Below are positions 1-7,943 of a DNA stretch of 64,000 nt, in pieces. The first letter of the stretch is position 1, and each line of letters begins with the position of its first letter. The DNA is from DATBLQ01 sp036555325 (GTDB lineage Bacteria > Pseudomonadota > Alphaproteobacteria > Rhizobiales > Aestuariivirgaceae): contig DATBLQ010000021.1 in NCBI GenBank assembly GCA_036555325.1, positions 22,686-86,685 of the forward strand, given 5' to 3'. The position numbers and the translations under genes were made by a program. The notes beneath the pieces are model-generated. The model saw only the letters and a list, made by a program, of their open reading frames with translations, was not told where the DNA came from and searched no databases.

Positions 1-16
1 ACCTAGGAGGTTTTCC

Positions 17-1024
17 ATGGCAGTTCGCGTGGCAATCAATGGATTTGGCCGAATTGGCCGCAATACGTTGCGAGCGGTTGTTGAATCGGGCCGCAAGGAC
101 ATTGAGGTTGTGGCGGTGAACGATCTCGGACCCGTTGAAACCAATGCGCATCTGCTCCGCTACGATTCCGTCCATGGCCGCTTCCCCCATGAGGTTAAGG
201 TATCGGGCGACAGCATTGTCATCGGCGATAGGAAGATCAAGGTCACGGCTATCAAGGATCCCTCGGCACTCCCATGGAAAGACTTAGGCATTGAGGTCAC
301 CATGGAATGCACCGGAATCTTCACCGCCAAGGAAAAAGCCTCCGCCCATTTGAGGGCCGGCGCCAAGCGGGTGCTTGTCTCCGCTCCCGCCGAAGACGCC
401 GATCTCACCGTTGTCTACGGCGTCAACCACGACAAGCTGACCAAGGACCACGTCGTTGTCTCCAATGCGTCGTGCACCACGAATTGTCTGGCCCCCGTCG
501 CCAAGGTGATCAACGATGCCATCGGCATCGACAAGGGCTTCATGACCACGGTTCACTCCTACACGGGCGACCAACCGACACTGGATACTCTGCACAAGGA
601 TCTCTATCGCGCCCGCGCCGCTGCCCTTTCCATGATCCCGACCTCAACCGGTGCGGCAAAGGCGGTGGGCCTCGTGCTGCCGGAGCTAAAAGGCAAGCTC
701 GATGGCGTGGCCATTCGCGTCCCGACTGCCAATGTTTCGGTCATCGACTTCAAGGTCGTGACCAAGCGGTCGACCAATGTCGAGGAAATCAATGGCGCGA
801 TCGAACGGGCGGCCCATCAGGAACTCAAGGGGATTCTCGATTACACCCGCGATCCCAACGTTTCGGTTGACTTCAATCACGATCCCCATTCGTCGAATTT
901 CGCCATGGACCAGACCAAGGTGATGGACGGCACTCTGGTGCGCGTGCTCTCCTGGTACGACAATGAATGGGGGTTCTCCAATCGCATGTGCGATACGGCC
1001 GTCGCCATGGGCAAATTGGTCTGA
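17..1024 (+). CDS. gap: Glyceraldehyde-3-phosphate dehydrogenase, type I
   Basis: Cytosolic enzyme that oxidises glyceraldehyde 3-phosphate with NAD(P)+ and phosphate to 1,3-bisphosphoglycerate. At 335 residues it has the normal family length. The N-terminal Rossmann fold is seen in VAINGFGRIGRN (about residues 5-16). The catalytic cysteine lies in the signature SNASCTTNCLAP (about 148-159), and the C-terminal WYDNEWGFSNRM is typical. An AGGAGG ribosome binding site at 5-10 sits 6 bases before the ATG, so the start is secure. The ribulose-phosphate epimerase follows after 11 bases, which suggests co-transcription. Whatever lies upstream in the operon is outside the window. Identification is certain; cofactor preference cannot be read from sequence alone. 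Confidence 0.97.
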   Translation: MAVRVAINGFGRIGRNTLRAVVESGRKDIEVVAVNDLGPVETNAHLLRYDSVHGRFPHEVKVSGDSIVIGDRKIKVTAIKDPSALPWKDLGIEVTMECTGIFTAKEKASAHLRAGAKRVLVSAPAEDADLTVVYGVNHDKLTKDHVVVSNASCTTNCLAPVAKVINDAIGIDKGFMTTVHSYTGDQPTLDTLHKDLYRARAAALSMIPTSTGAAKAVGLVLPELKGKLDGVAIRVPTANVSVIDFKVVTKRSTNVEEINGAIERAAHQELKGILDYTRDPNVSVDFNHDPHSSNFAMDQTKVMDGTLVRVLSWYDNEWGFSNRMCDTAVAMGKLV

Positions 1025-1035
1025 CCATCGCCCTC

Positions 1036-1716
1036 ATGGCTGGCATCATCATCGCCCCCTCTATTCTCTCCGCCAACCTCTCCCGGCTTGGCGAGGAGGT
1101 CACCGCCATCGACCGGCAGGGTGCCGATTGGATTCATATCGATGTGATGGACGGCCATTTCGTGCCAAACCTCACCTGGGGCCCGCCGATCGTCGCTGCC
1201 CTGCGGCCGGTGACCGGCAAGCCCCTTGATGTCCACCTGATGATTTCGCCGGCCGATCCCTTCCTAGAGGCTTTTGCCAAGGCGGGCGCCGATACGATCA
1301 CCGTTCACGTCGAGGCAGGTCCCCATCTCGATCGTTCGCTTCAGGCAATAAGAGGCCTCGGCAAGCGAGCCGGCGTCGCTTTGAATCCAGCGACCGATGA
1401 AAGTGCCGTTGCGCATGTTCTCGACCGGGTTGACTTGATTTTGGTGATGACCGTCAATCCCGGTTTCGGCGGTCAGGCCTTCATACCCGGCATGCTCTCC
1501 AAGATCGCCCGCATCAAAGAGATGATCGGCTCAAGACCGATCCACCTCGAAGTCGACGGGGGCATTTCGCTTGCCAATGCCGCGGCGGTGGTAAAGGCTG
1601 GCGCCGATGTGCTGGTGGCGGGGTCCGCCATCTTCGAAGGGCAGCAGCCGCAAGCCTATGCCCAGAGCATACGAAGCTTGAGAGATGCCGCCGCTTCCAC
1701 CGCCGTCAAGTCCTAG
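1036..1716 (+). CDS. rpe: Ribulose-phosphate 3-epimerase
   Basis: Interconverts D-ribulose 5-phosphate and D-xylulose 5-phosphate in the pentose phosphate or Calvin pathway. The start at 1036 gives 226 residues, the usual size, and begins with IIAPSILSANLSRLGEE. The longer open frame from 967 would overlap gap by 58 bases and add an unrelated N-terminus, so it was rejected. Family signatures are IHIDVMDGHFVPNLTWGP (metal- and substrate-binding His and Asp), LDVHLMI, MTVNPGFGGQ and VDGGI. It lies 11 bases after gap on the same strand and is probably in one operon with it. It ends 45 bases before the convergent FMN reductase. Confidence 0.96.
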   Translation: MAGIIIAPSILSANLSRLGEEVTAIDRQGADWIHIDVMDGHFVPNLTWGPPIVAALRPVTGKPLDVHLMISPADPFLEAFAKAGADTITVHVEAGPHLDRSLQAIRGLGKRAGVALNPATDESAVAHVLDRVDLILVMTVNPGFGGQAFIPGMLSKIARIKEMIGSRPIHLEVDGGISLANAAAVVKAGADVLVAGSAIFEGQQPQAYAQSIRSLRDAAASTAVKS

Positions 1717-1761
1717 CATGGTGTCCCCGGTGCGCCTAACGTCAGGGACAAACGGCATCGC

Positions 1762-2313
1762 CTAGCTTAGCCTTTGTACCCATGCTTCGAATGCCGGCAG
1801 CCACTTGCCGATGGTTTCCATGGTCTTCTCGTCGGTTAGCTTGCCTGCCTCATCGAATCTGGTTTTGGAATTCGCAACAAAAATCTCGGGCTTCGGCATA
1901 GTGATAGCTTCCACCCCCACGAGGTTCTGTCTCAAGTGATACTGCGACCGCGCGGTGCCGATTGCGCCGCCAGAAGCCCCCATTACCCCCACCGGCTTGT
2001 GCTTGAAGGGCTGTTGCTTCACCCGCGACACCCAGTCGGTGAGGTTCTTGAGCCCTCCCGGCACGGAAAAATTATACTCGGGCGTTGAAATCATCAGGCC
2101 ATGCGCGGCCCTTATTCTTTCCGCCAGTTCGGCGACGATCGGCGGTATGCCGTTCGCCGCTTCATCATCTCCGTTGTAAATCGGAATGCCCTTGGGCGTG
2201 ATGATCTCGATCTCCATGCTGCTCGGCGCTCGCTCCTTAACGGCTCTAAGGAGGGCGGTATTGTAGGAGCCCGCCCTCAAGCTTCCGCTGATTGCAAGAA
2301 TGTTGAGCGCCAT
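1762..2313 (-). CDS. NADPH-dependent FMN reductase family protein
   Basis: A 183-residue flavodoxin-like protein of the NADPH-dependent FMN reductase family (chromate reductase/azoreductase-like). The phosphate-binding loop for FMN is GSLRAGSYNTALLRA near residue 10. STPEYNFSVPGGLKNLTDW (about 97-115) is the typical isoalloxazine-contacting segment. Such enzymes pass electrons from NAD(P)H to quinones, chromate or flavins; the natural substrate cannot be told from sequence. It lies upstream, on the minus strand, of nothing else: rpe converges on its 3' end and the fused peptide ABC ATPase ends 89 bases before its start, so it could be the last gene of that operon or have its own promoter in that gap. 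Confidence 0.85.
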   Translation of the reverse strand: MALNILAISGSLRAGSYNTALLRAVKERAPSSMEIEIITPKGIPIYNGDDEAANGIPPIVAELAERIRAAHGLMISTPEYNFSVPGGLKNLTDWVSRVKQQPFKHKPVGVMGASGGAIGTARSQYHLRQNLVGVEAITMPKPEIFVANSKTRFDEAGKLTDEKTMETIGKWLPAFEAWVQRLS

Positions 2314-2402
2314 GTGTTCACCGTTCCAATCCTCACCATAGCCGTTTTGCGCCGGCGTGCCATGCTCTTGGCGCGCAGCGGTTCTCAGGTTTCAAGGGAC
2401 GC

Positions 2403-4073
2403 CTATGCGCTGATGGGTTTGGCGGTCTTGGCGGATTTCGCCCGCTTGTCGAGGAGATTGCTTAGCCAGTCCGGATCCATCTCTGGAACCGAGGACAAGA
2501 GAAGCTCGGTATAGGCTGGATACGGCGGGCTCAATACTTCGCTTTTCACTCCTTGCTGCACCACTCGGCCCTGATGCATGACGACGATCTCGTCCGCAAT
2601 CGCCCTTACCGTCGCAATGTCATGGGTGATGAACAGGTAAGTAACGCCGAATTCTTTCTGCAGTCTCAGAAGGAGTTTGAGGATTTCCTCCTGCACGATC
2701 TGATCGAGTGCCGATGTAACCTCGTCGCAAATGATGATCTCAGGCTGCGCCGCCAGCGCCCGTGCGATGCAGATGCGCTGCTTTTGCCCGCCCGACAGTT
2801 CCCCCGGCAGCCGGTCGATATAACGCTCGTCCATTTCGATAAGGTGCAAGAGTTCGCCCACTCTCGCATCCTGTTTTCGTCCCTTGAGCCCCAGGTAGAA
2901 TTCAAGCGGCCGGCCGATCACATCGCGCACCCGTTGGCGTGGGTTGAGCGCCGTGTCGGGACTCTGATAGATCATCTGGATTCGTCTCAATAAGTCCTTG
3001 CTGCGGTCGGAAAGGCCTGGCGGCAGCCTGTTACCGTTGAAGACGATCTCCCCGCTGAGGGGCGGCAGAAGCCCGGTGATGACGCGCGCCAATGTCGACT
3101 TGCCAGAGCCCGATTCCCCCACCACCGCAACCGTTCGTCCTCGCGGCACGCTCACCGTCACCTCTTCGAGGACTTTGATGATGCCTTCGCCGTAGGACGC
3201 GGTCACATTTTGCACCTTGAGAATGGCATCCCCGCCCCGATTCTCGGGCTTTGCCAGTTTGCGCACTGCCCAGAGCGATTTCGTATAATCCTCCTTCGGC
3301 GCGCTGAGCATGCTGCGCGTCGGGGCTTCTTCGACCAGTTTGCCGTAGCGCAGCACCATGATGCGATGCGCCATTTGGGCCACCACCGCCAAGTCATGAG
3401 TGATGTAGATCGCTGCCGTGTTGAACTGCTCGACGATGTCGCGGATCGCCGCCAGCACCTCCACCTGGGTCGTGACATCCAGCGCCGTCGTCGGCTCATC
3501 GAAGATGATGAGATCGGGGCGGCACGACATCGCCATCGCCGTCATCGCGCGCTGCAACTGGCCGCCGGAAACCTGGTGCGGAAAGCGTGCCCCGATATGA
3601 TCGGGATCGGGCAGCCGCAATCTTCCGTAGAGCGACCGGGCATCCTTTTCCGCTTCTGCTTTCGACCGGATGCCGTGGCCGACTGCGGTTTCCACCGTCT
3701 GCTCGATGATCCGGTGCGCCGGGTTGAAGGCGGCGGCGGCACTTTGCGCCACATAGGCGATGCGCGAGCCATGCAGCTTGCGCTTCTGCGAGTCGCTCGC
3801 CTTGGTGAGATCGATGCCGTCGAACACGATGCTTCCGGAGTGGATGCGGCATCCAGGCCGCGCGAATCCCATGGCCGCGAGGCCGAGTGTTGATTTGCCG
3901 GCCCCTGATTCACCGATCAGCCCCAACACCTCCCCGCGGTGCAGTCTGAGATCGATCCCTTTCACGATCTCGTGCCATTTGTCGTCGCTGAAGCCGTGGA
4001 TGTGGAGGCCCTTGATTTCGAGGAGGACTTTGCCCTTCTCACGCGATCCTTGCCGCTGTGTTTCATTTTTCAT
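2403..4073 (-). CDS. Fused peptide ABC transporter ATPase (DppD-DppF type)
   Basis: A 556-residue double ATP-binding subunit that powers the permeases encoded just upstream. The first half has Walker A GESGAGKST (about 56-64), signature VSGGQLQR and Walker B LIIFDEPTTALD. The second half has Walker A GESGSGKST, signature LSGGQKQR and IIICDEVTSALD. Both halves carry the extended peptide/nickel transporter style (oligopeptide/dipeptide family), normally two separate proteins DppD and DppF or OppD and OppF. Its start overlaps the 3' end of the permease gene by 11 bases, which points to translational coupling in the operon 10942-2403. In the second domain the Walker B Glu precedes VTSALD, as in many DppF proteins. 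The transported substrate is inferred as peptide from the whole cluster. Confidence 0.92.
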   Translation of the reverse strand: MKNETQRQGSREKGKVLLEIKGLHIHGFSDDKWHEIVKGIDLRLHRGEVLGLIGESGAGKSTLGLAAMGFARPGCRIHSGSIVFDGIDLTKASDSQKRKLHGSRIAYVAQSAAAAFNPAHRIIEQTVETAVGHGIRSKAEAEKDARSLYGRLRLPDPDHIGARFPHQVSGGQLQRAMTAMAMSCRPDLIIFDEPTTALDVTTQVEVLAAIRDIVEQFNTAAIYITHDLAVVAQMAHRIMVLRYGKLVEEAPTRSMLSAPKEDYTKSLWAVRKLAKPENRGGDAILKVQNVTASYGEGIIKVLEEVTVSVPRGRTVAVVGESGSGKSTLARVITGLLPPLSGEIVFNGNRLPPGLSDRSKDLLRRIQMIYQSPDTALNPRQRVRDVIGRPLEFYLGLKGRKQDARVGELLHLIEMDERYIDRLPGELSGGQKQRICIARALAAQPEIIICDEVTSALDQIVQEEILKLLLRLQKEFGVTYLFITHDIATVRAIADEIVVMHQGRVVQQGVKSEVLSPPYPAYTELLLSSVPEMDPDWLSNLLDKRAKSAKTAKPISA

Positions 4074-4947
4074 CGCGCAGACCGCTTGTCTTGTGCAGGA
4101 ACCAGTCGACGACGAAATTTACCGCGACGGTGAGGAGCGCGATTGCGCCAGCCGGGAAAAGCGGCGTGAACCGGCCGTAGTTTATGAGGGTTGCATTCTC
4201 CCTGACCATCGACCCCCAGTCGGCGGCCGGCGGCTGGATGCCGAGACCCAGGAATGACAGCGAACTGATCGTCAGGAACACGAAACAGAACCGGAGGCCG
4301 AACTCCGTCACCAATGTCGGAAGAATATTGGGGAGAATTTCCCTGGACATGATCCAAGACGTATTTTCGCCCCTGAGCCGTGCGGCTTCGACAAAATCCA
4401 TGACGATGACATTCATCGCCACCGACCGCGACAGTCGGTAAACACGGGTTGAATCGAGCACTGCAATGATGAGGATGATACTTGTCGCCGAAGCCCCCAC
4501 GATCGACAGAAGCAACAAGGCGAAGATCAGCTCCGGGATTGACATGAGCACATCAACGAGCCGGCCGAGGATCTGGTCGAACCAGCCGCGAAAGATCGCC
4601 GACAAAATGCCAAGCGAGCCGCCGATCGCAAAAGCGAGGAGCGTCGTCAAGAGCGCGATGCCGACTGTGTTGCGCGCTCCATAGATGAGCCGGGTAAGCA
4701 TATCGCGTCCCAGCTGATCCGTGCCCAGCCAGTGCGCTGCCGATTGCGGAAGATAGGCATCCCCGACAACCTGCGATTCTCCATAAGGAGCGACCCACGG
4801 CGCAAACAACGCCAGCAGGGCGTAAATCGCAATAATGATCATTCCGAACCATGCGCTGGGGGGTGCCGATTTTAGAAGCCGCACCGCATTGCGCAGCGCG
4901 TTCCGTCTTCCCGCCACCTCGCCGGTCTTGAGTGATACTTCGCTCAT
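4063..4947 (-). CDS. Peptide ABC transporter permease, DppC-like
   Basis: Inner-membrane permease of the BPD transport family, 294 residues from the ATG at 4947. That ATG overlaps the stop of the upstream permease (ATGA, 4944-4947). The open frame runs further upstream but only through the other permease. It has an N-terminal OppC-type segment with one membrane helix (MIIIAIYALLALFAPWVAPY), then GTDQLGRDMLTRLIYGARNT and four or five further hydrophobic segments. The EAA-like loop is EAARLRGENTSWIMSREILPN, which contacts the ATPase. It pairs with the DppB-like subunit. Gene order binding protein, B, C, fused DF is the usual one for this transporter class. Confidence 0.92.
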   Translation of the reverse strand: MSEVSLKTGEVAGRRNALRNAVRLLKSAPPSAWFGMIIIAIYALLALFAPWVAPYGESQVVGDAYLPQSAAHWLGTDQLGRDMLTRLIYGARNTVGIALLTTLLAFAIGGSLGILSAIFRGWFDQILGRLVDVLMSIPELIFALLLLSIVGASATSIILIIAVLDSTRVYRLSRSVAMNVIVMDFVEAARLRGENTSWIMSREILPNILPTLVTEFGLRFCFVFLTISSLSFLGLGIQPPAADWGSMVRENATLINYGRFTPLFPAGAIALLTVAVNFVVDWFLHKTSGLRDEK

Positions 4948-5912
4948 CGTGGATGCAAGATCCTCGGATTGGTGATGATGGCGATGATGTCCGCCGTCAG
5001 GTTGAGAAGTATATAGGTCGCAGCGAAGATCAGCGCGCAGGCCTGCACCACGGGAATGTCGCGGGTTCTGACCGCATCGACCATCATCTGCCCGATGCCG
5101 GGATAAACGAACACCACCTCCACTACGACCACGGCGACCACTAGATGGGCCAGATTGAACGCAATCACATTGACGATCGGCGCCCACGCGTTGGGCAGGG
5201 CGTGTTTCAGAATGATCTTGCTACGCGGCACACCCTTGAGTTCCGCCATCTCGATATAGGGGCTTGCCAGTAGATTGATGATCGAGGCGCGCGTCATGCG
5301 CATCATCTGCGCCACAACGCCCAAGGTTAGCGTCAGGACCGGCAGCGCGATGCGGTCGAGCCGCTCCAACAACGCCATGTCGGGATTGATCTTGGCGAGT
5401 GAGGGGAACCAGTGAAGCTTCACCGCCAGCACCAGCATAAGGATATACGCTACGAAAAAGTCAGGGAAGGAGATCGTCGTCAATGTCACCGCATTGATCG
5501 CCCGGTCGAACAGGCTGTTGCGATAAAGTGCCGCCAGAATGCCGAGTGCGAGAGCCAGCGGCACGGCGATGACCGCGGTGATGGCTGCGAGAAATAGTGT
5601 GTTTTTCAGCCGCGGACCGATCATTTCGATAACCGGCCGCCGGTAATCGCCGCGCGATGAGAACGACGCTCCGAAGTCGCCCCGCGCTATTCCCCCGATC
5701 CACTCGAAATAGCGGACGACCGGCGGTTTATCGAGCCCGATTTCCTTCTGGAATGCCGCAACCGTCTCCGGAGTCGCCGCCTGTCCCAGGATCGCTTTGG
5801 CGAAATCTCCTGGCAGCAGCTCGATTAATGCGAAGATCACCATCGACACGACCAGGAGGGTAATCAGGCCCAATCCCAATCGCTGCAGCGCGGTCCTCAC
5901 TACCGGATGCAT
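4944..5912 (-). CDS. Peptide ABC transporter permease, DppB-like
   Basis: Inner-membrane permease of 322 residues. The first helix covers residues about 10-30 (LGLGLITLLVVSMVIFALIE), followed by LLPGDFAKAILGQAATPE, a common feature of DppB/OppB proteins. Several more hydrophobic helices follow. The ATPase-contacting loop reads EMAELKGVPRSKIILKHALPNA. The family usually has about 310-340 residues, so it is full length. Its stop overlaps the start of the DppC-like gene. It is separated from the upstream binding-protein gene by 138 bases that hold a stem-loop, a layout that often lets more binding protein than permease be made. Confidence 0.92.
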   Translation of the reverse strand: MHPVVRTALQRLGLGLITLLVVSMVIFALIELLPGDFAKAILGQAATPETVAAFQKEIGLDKPPVVRYFEWIGGIARGDFGASFSSRGDYRRPVIEMIGPRLKNTLFLAAITAVIAVPLALALGILAALYRNSLFDRAINAVTLTTISFPDFFVAYILMLVLAVKLHWFPSLAKINPDMALLERLDRIALPVLTLTLGVVAQMMRMTRASIINLLASPYIEMAELKGVPRSKIILKHALPNAWAPIVNVIAFNLAHLVVAVVVVEVVFVYPGIGQMMVDAVRTRDIPVVQACALIFAATYILLNLTADIIAIITNPRILHPR

Positions 5913-5996
5913 GTCCTAAAGCCCCAACCGATGGCCAACATAGGCTCTTTCCTCATACTGACAAATTCAACGCAAGCTGGCCACCTGAAAATGCAA

Positions 5997-6023
5997 TGGG
6001 CCGCCCTTTTTTTCGGCGGCCCA
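5997..6023 (-). terminator. Stem-loop between binding-protein and permease genes
   Basis: A perfect 9-bp stem (5997-6005 with 6015-6023, GGCCGCC core) around a 9-base loop lies 28 bases after the stop of the peptide-binding protein gene. On the minus strand the loop is A-rich and the T stretch after the stem is poor, so it may be an attenuator or mRNA 3'-end stabiliser rather than a full terminator. The position suits partial termination that keeps binding protein in excess. Confidence 0.6.
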
Positions 6024-6050
6024 CACACAAATCCTGTTGGCCCGCGTCGC

Positions 6051-7655
6051 CTAGGCAAACCACCACCGCTCGGCGATCTTCAGACCGTCGGCTTCCCAGT
6101 TGACTGCGATATCGCCGTGCGCCAGCTCCTTCGAATGGGCTTCAACTATGTTGTTGAATACGATGACAAGGGTGCCGCAGTCATCGTGAATAAGCTGCTG
6201 CATCTCGGCATACATGGCCGCTCGTTGCGTGTCGTCGGTAATACCGCGCGCGGCCACCATCAACTCGTTGAATCGCGCGTTGTTCCAGTGCGTCTCGTTC
6301 CAAGCGGCGCCTGCGGCGTAAACCGTGCTCACCATCCAATCGACAGTTGGACGGCCACTCCAGTAGCCCGCGCAGAATGACCTTTTAAGCCACACGTTGT
6401 CCCAGTAGCCGTCATCTGCCTCACGCACGACGTTGATATCGATTCCCGCTGCTTTCGCGCTTTCCTGATAGAGGACCGCCGCATCCACAGCTCCGTTGAA
6501 AGCCGCGTCGGCAACTGACAAATCGACCTTAAGCGTCGTCAACCCGGCCTTTTGTAGGTGGAACTTGGCCTTCTCCGGGTCGTAAACGTGCTTGGGCTCC
6601 GGGTCGACGGCGTACTTGACGCTTAGCGGAATCGGGTTGTCGTTGCCCGGAGTAGCGTGCCCGAGGAACACCTTCTTTGCGATCTCCTCGCGGTTGATCG
6701 CCCACTTGAGCGCGAGCCGCACGTCGACGTTGTCGAAGGGAGCCACGTCGACCAGCATCGGGAATACGTAATGGCCATAACCGGTGACCTCGGTGACTGT
6801 CACGTTCGGATTGTTTGCGAGCTGGGTGAGGGTCTTTAAATCCGGACGGCCGATCCAATGTACCTCGCCAGTGATAAGGGCGTTACTGCGGGCGGACACG
6901 TCCGCGATGCTCAAAAATTCGACCTCGTCGAAGTAAGGCATCCCTTCCTTGTGGTAGTTCGGGTTGCGCTTTAGTTTTGCGCGCACACCCGGCTCCCAAG
7001 CCTCGAAGATAAATGGGCCGGTACGTACTCCTGACTTCCAGTCGGCGCTGCCATCTTCTTTCGCCGGCATGATCGGGATGTGGTAGTCGCTCGCAATGTA
7101 CGGGAAGTCGGCATTGGCGCCAGATAGCGTGAATACGACGGTCTCCTCGCCATCCGCCTTGATTTCGGCAATCGGCTCCAACAGCGATTTTGCAGCGGAT
7201 TTCGAGTCCGGCCCCATATGGTGCCGAAACGAGGCAACGACGTCATTTGCGGTCACGTTCTTGCCGTCATGGAATGTGAGGCCTTTGCGCAGCTTGAAAA
7301 TCCAACTCTTCGCACCGTCGGAAGCTTCGAAGCTTTCGGCGACGTCGCCGACGATATTGCCCTTGGCATCTACTTCCGTGAGGCTGTTCGACATTGAGCC
7401 CCAGAATGGCACTTGGGTTCCGGTGTCCAGGTAAGTGCCTGGCTCGAGCGTGTCACTGGTCGCTCCGTGCGCCAGCCCGAATTTGGCGTAGCCGCCCTTT
7501 TTGGGTTGAGCGCGTGCGGCCCTGGTGAACAACGCACTCGCGGCAGGCACGGTAAGCCCGGCCGCGATGGCGAGCTGCATGAACTCGCGACGCGATAGCC
7601 TACCCCGCGCCACGAGCTTGGCAGCAGCATCAAGTTTTCGACTAAGTTCAGACAT
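6051..7655 (-). CDS. Tat-exported peptide ABC transporter substrate-binding protein
   Basis: Periplasmic binding protein of the SBP_bac_5 (DppA/OppA/NikA) family, 534 residues. The N-terminus carries a twin-arginine export signal LSRREFMQLAIAAGL (about residues 20-34), then a hydrophobic stretch and an ARAQP cleavage region near residue 50. The family core is visible in LRKGLTFHDGKNVTANDVVASF (shortened: KGLTFHDGKNVTANDV) and KRNPNYHKEGMPYFDEV. It captures the substrate for the DppBC-DF transporter encoded downstream. Upstream neighbours are an esterase and a CocE-type peptidase, supporting a peptide or amide substrate. Start at 7655 has a GGGAG ribosome binding site 9-13 bases upstream on the minus strand. 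Tat export means that it folds in the cytoplasm. Confidence 0.93.
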   Translation of the reverse strand: MSELSRKLDAAAKLVARGRLSRREFMQLAIAAGLTVPAASALFTRAARAQPKKGGYAKFGLAHGATSDTLEPGTYLDTGTQVPFWGSMSNSLTEVDAKGNIVGDVAESFEASDGAKSWIFKLRKGLTFHDGKNVTANDVVASFRHHMGPDSKSAAKSLLEPIAEIKADGEETVVFTLSGANADFPYIASDYHIPIMPAKEDGSADWKSGVRTGPFIFEAWEPGVRAKLKRNPNYHKEGMPYFDEVEFLSIADVSARSNALITGEVHWIGRPDLKTLTQLANNPNVTVTEVTGYGHYVFPMLVDVAPFDNVDVRLALKWAINREEIAKKVFLGHATPGNDNPIPLSVKYAVDPEPKHVYDPEKAKFHLQKAGLTTLKVDLSVADAAFNGAVDAAVLYQESAKAAGIDINVVREADDGYWDNVWLKRSFCAGYWSGRPTVDWMVSTVYAAGAAWNETHWNNARFNELMVAARGITDDTQRAAMYAEMQQLIHDDCGTLVIVFNNIVEAHSKELAHGDIAVNWEADGLKIAERWWFA

Positions 7656-7716
7656 CAGAAGATTACTCCCTCTTTTCTGAAATCATGCGTTCTGGTGCGG
7701 GATGAGAGCCAAGGTC

Positions 7717-7730
7717 GTCTCATTTGAGAC
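7717..7730. promoter_or_regulatory. Palindrome in the 7656-7943 intergenic region
   Basis: The 288-base gap between the CocE-type hydrolase and the binding-protein gene has no credible gene. It holds a perfect palindrome, GTCTCA-TT-TGAGAC, 62 bases upstream of the binding-protein start. This spacing and symmetry suit an operator for a dimeric repressor controlling the transporter genes. No cognate regulator is visible nearby, so the role is a guess from position and symmetry only. Confidence 0.35.
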
Positions 7731-7943
7731 CATCGACAGTTCTCCCGTTTATTGTTGTTTTCTGGCTTGCGGCCCAGCGCACCCTGGGACAGGACCGCGC
7801 CCGGGCATAAAGCGTGTCACGCTCCAAGGTTCACGTCAATGCCGCTTCTTGCGCTTGCCACCAGCCGGCTGCCATTCCAACCCCGCGTCGGGTAAACGGC
7901 CATTCACATCCATGAAGCTTAAGCGTGAAGAACCAAGACCCCT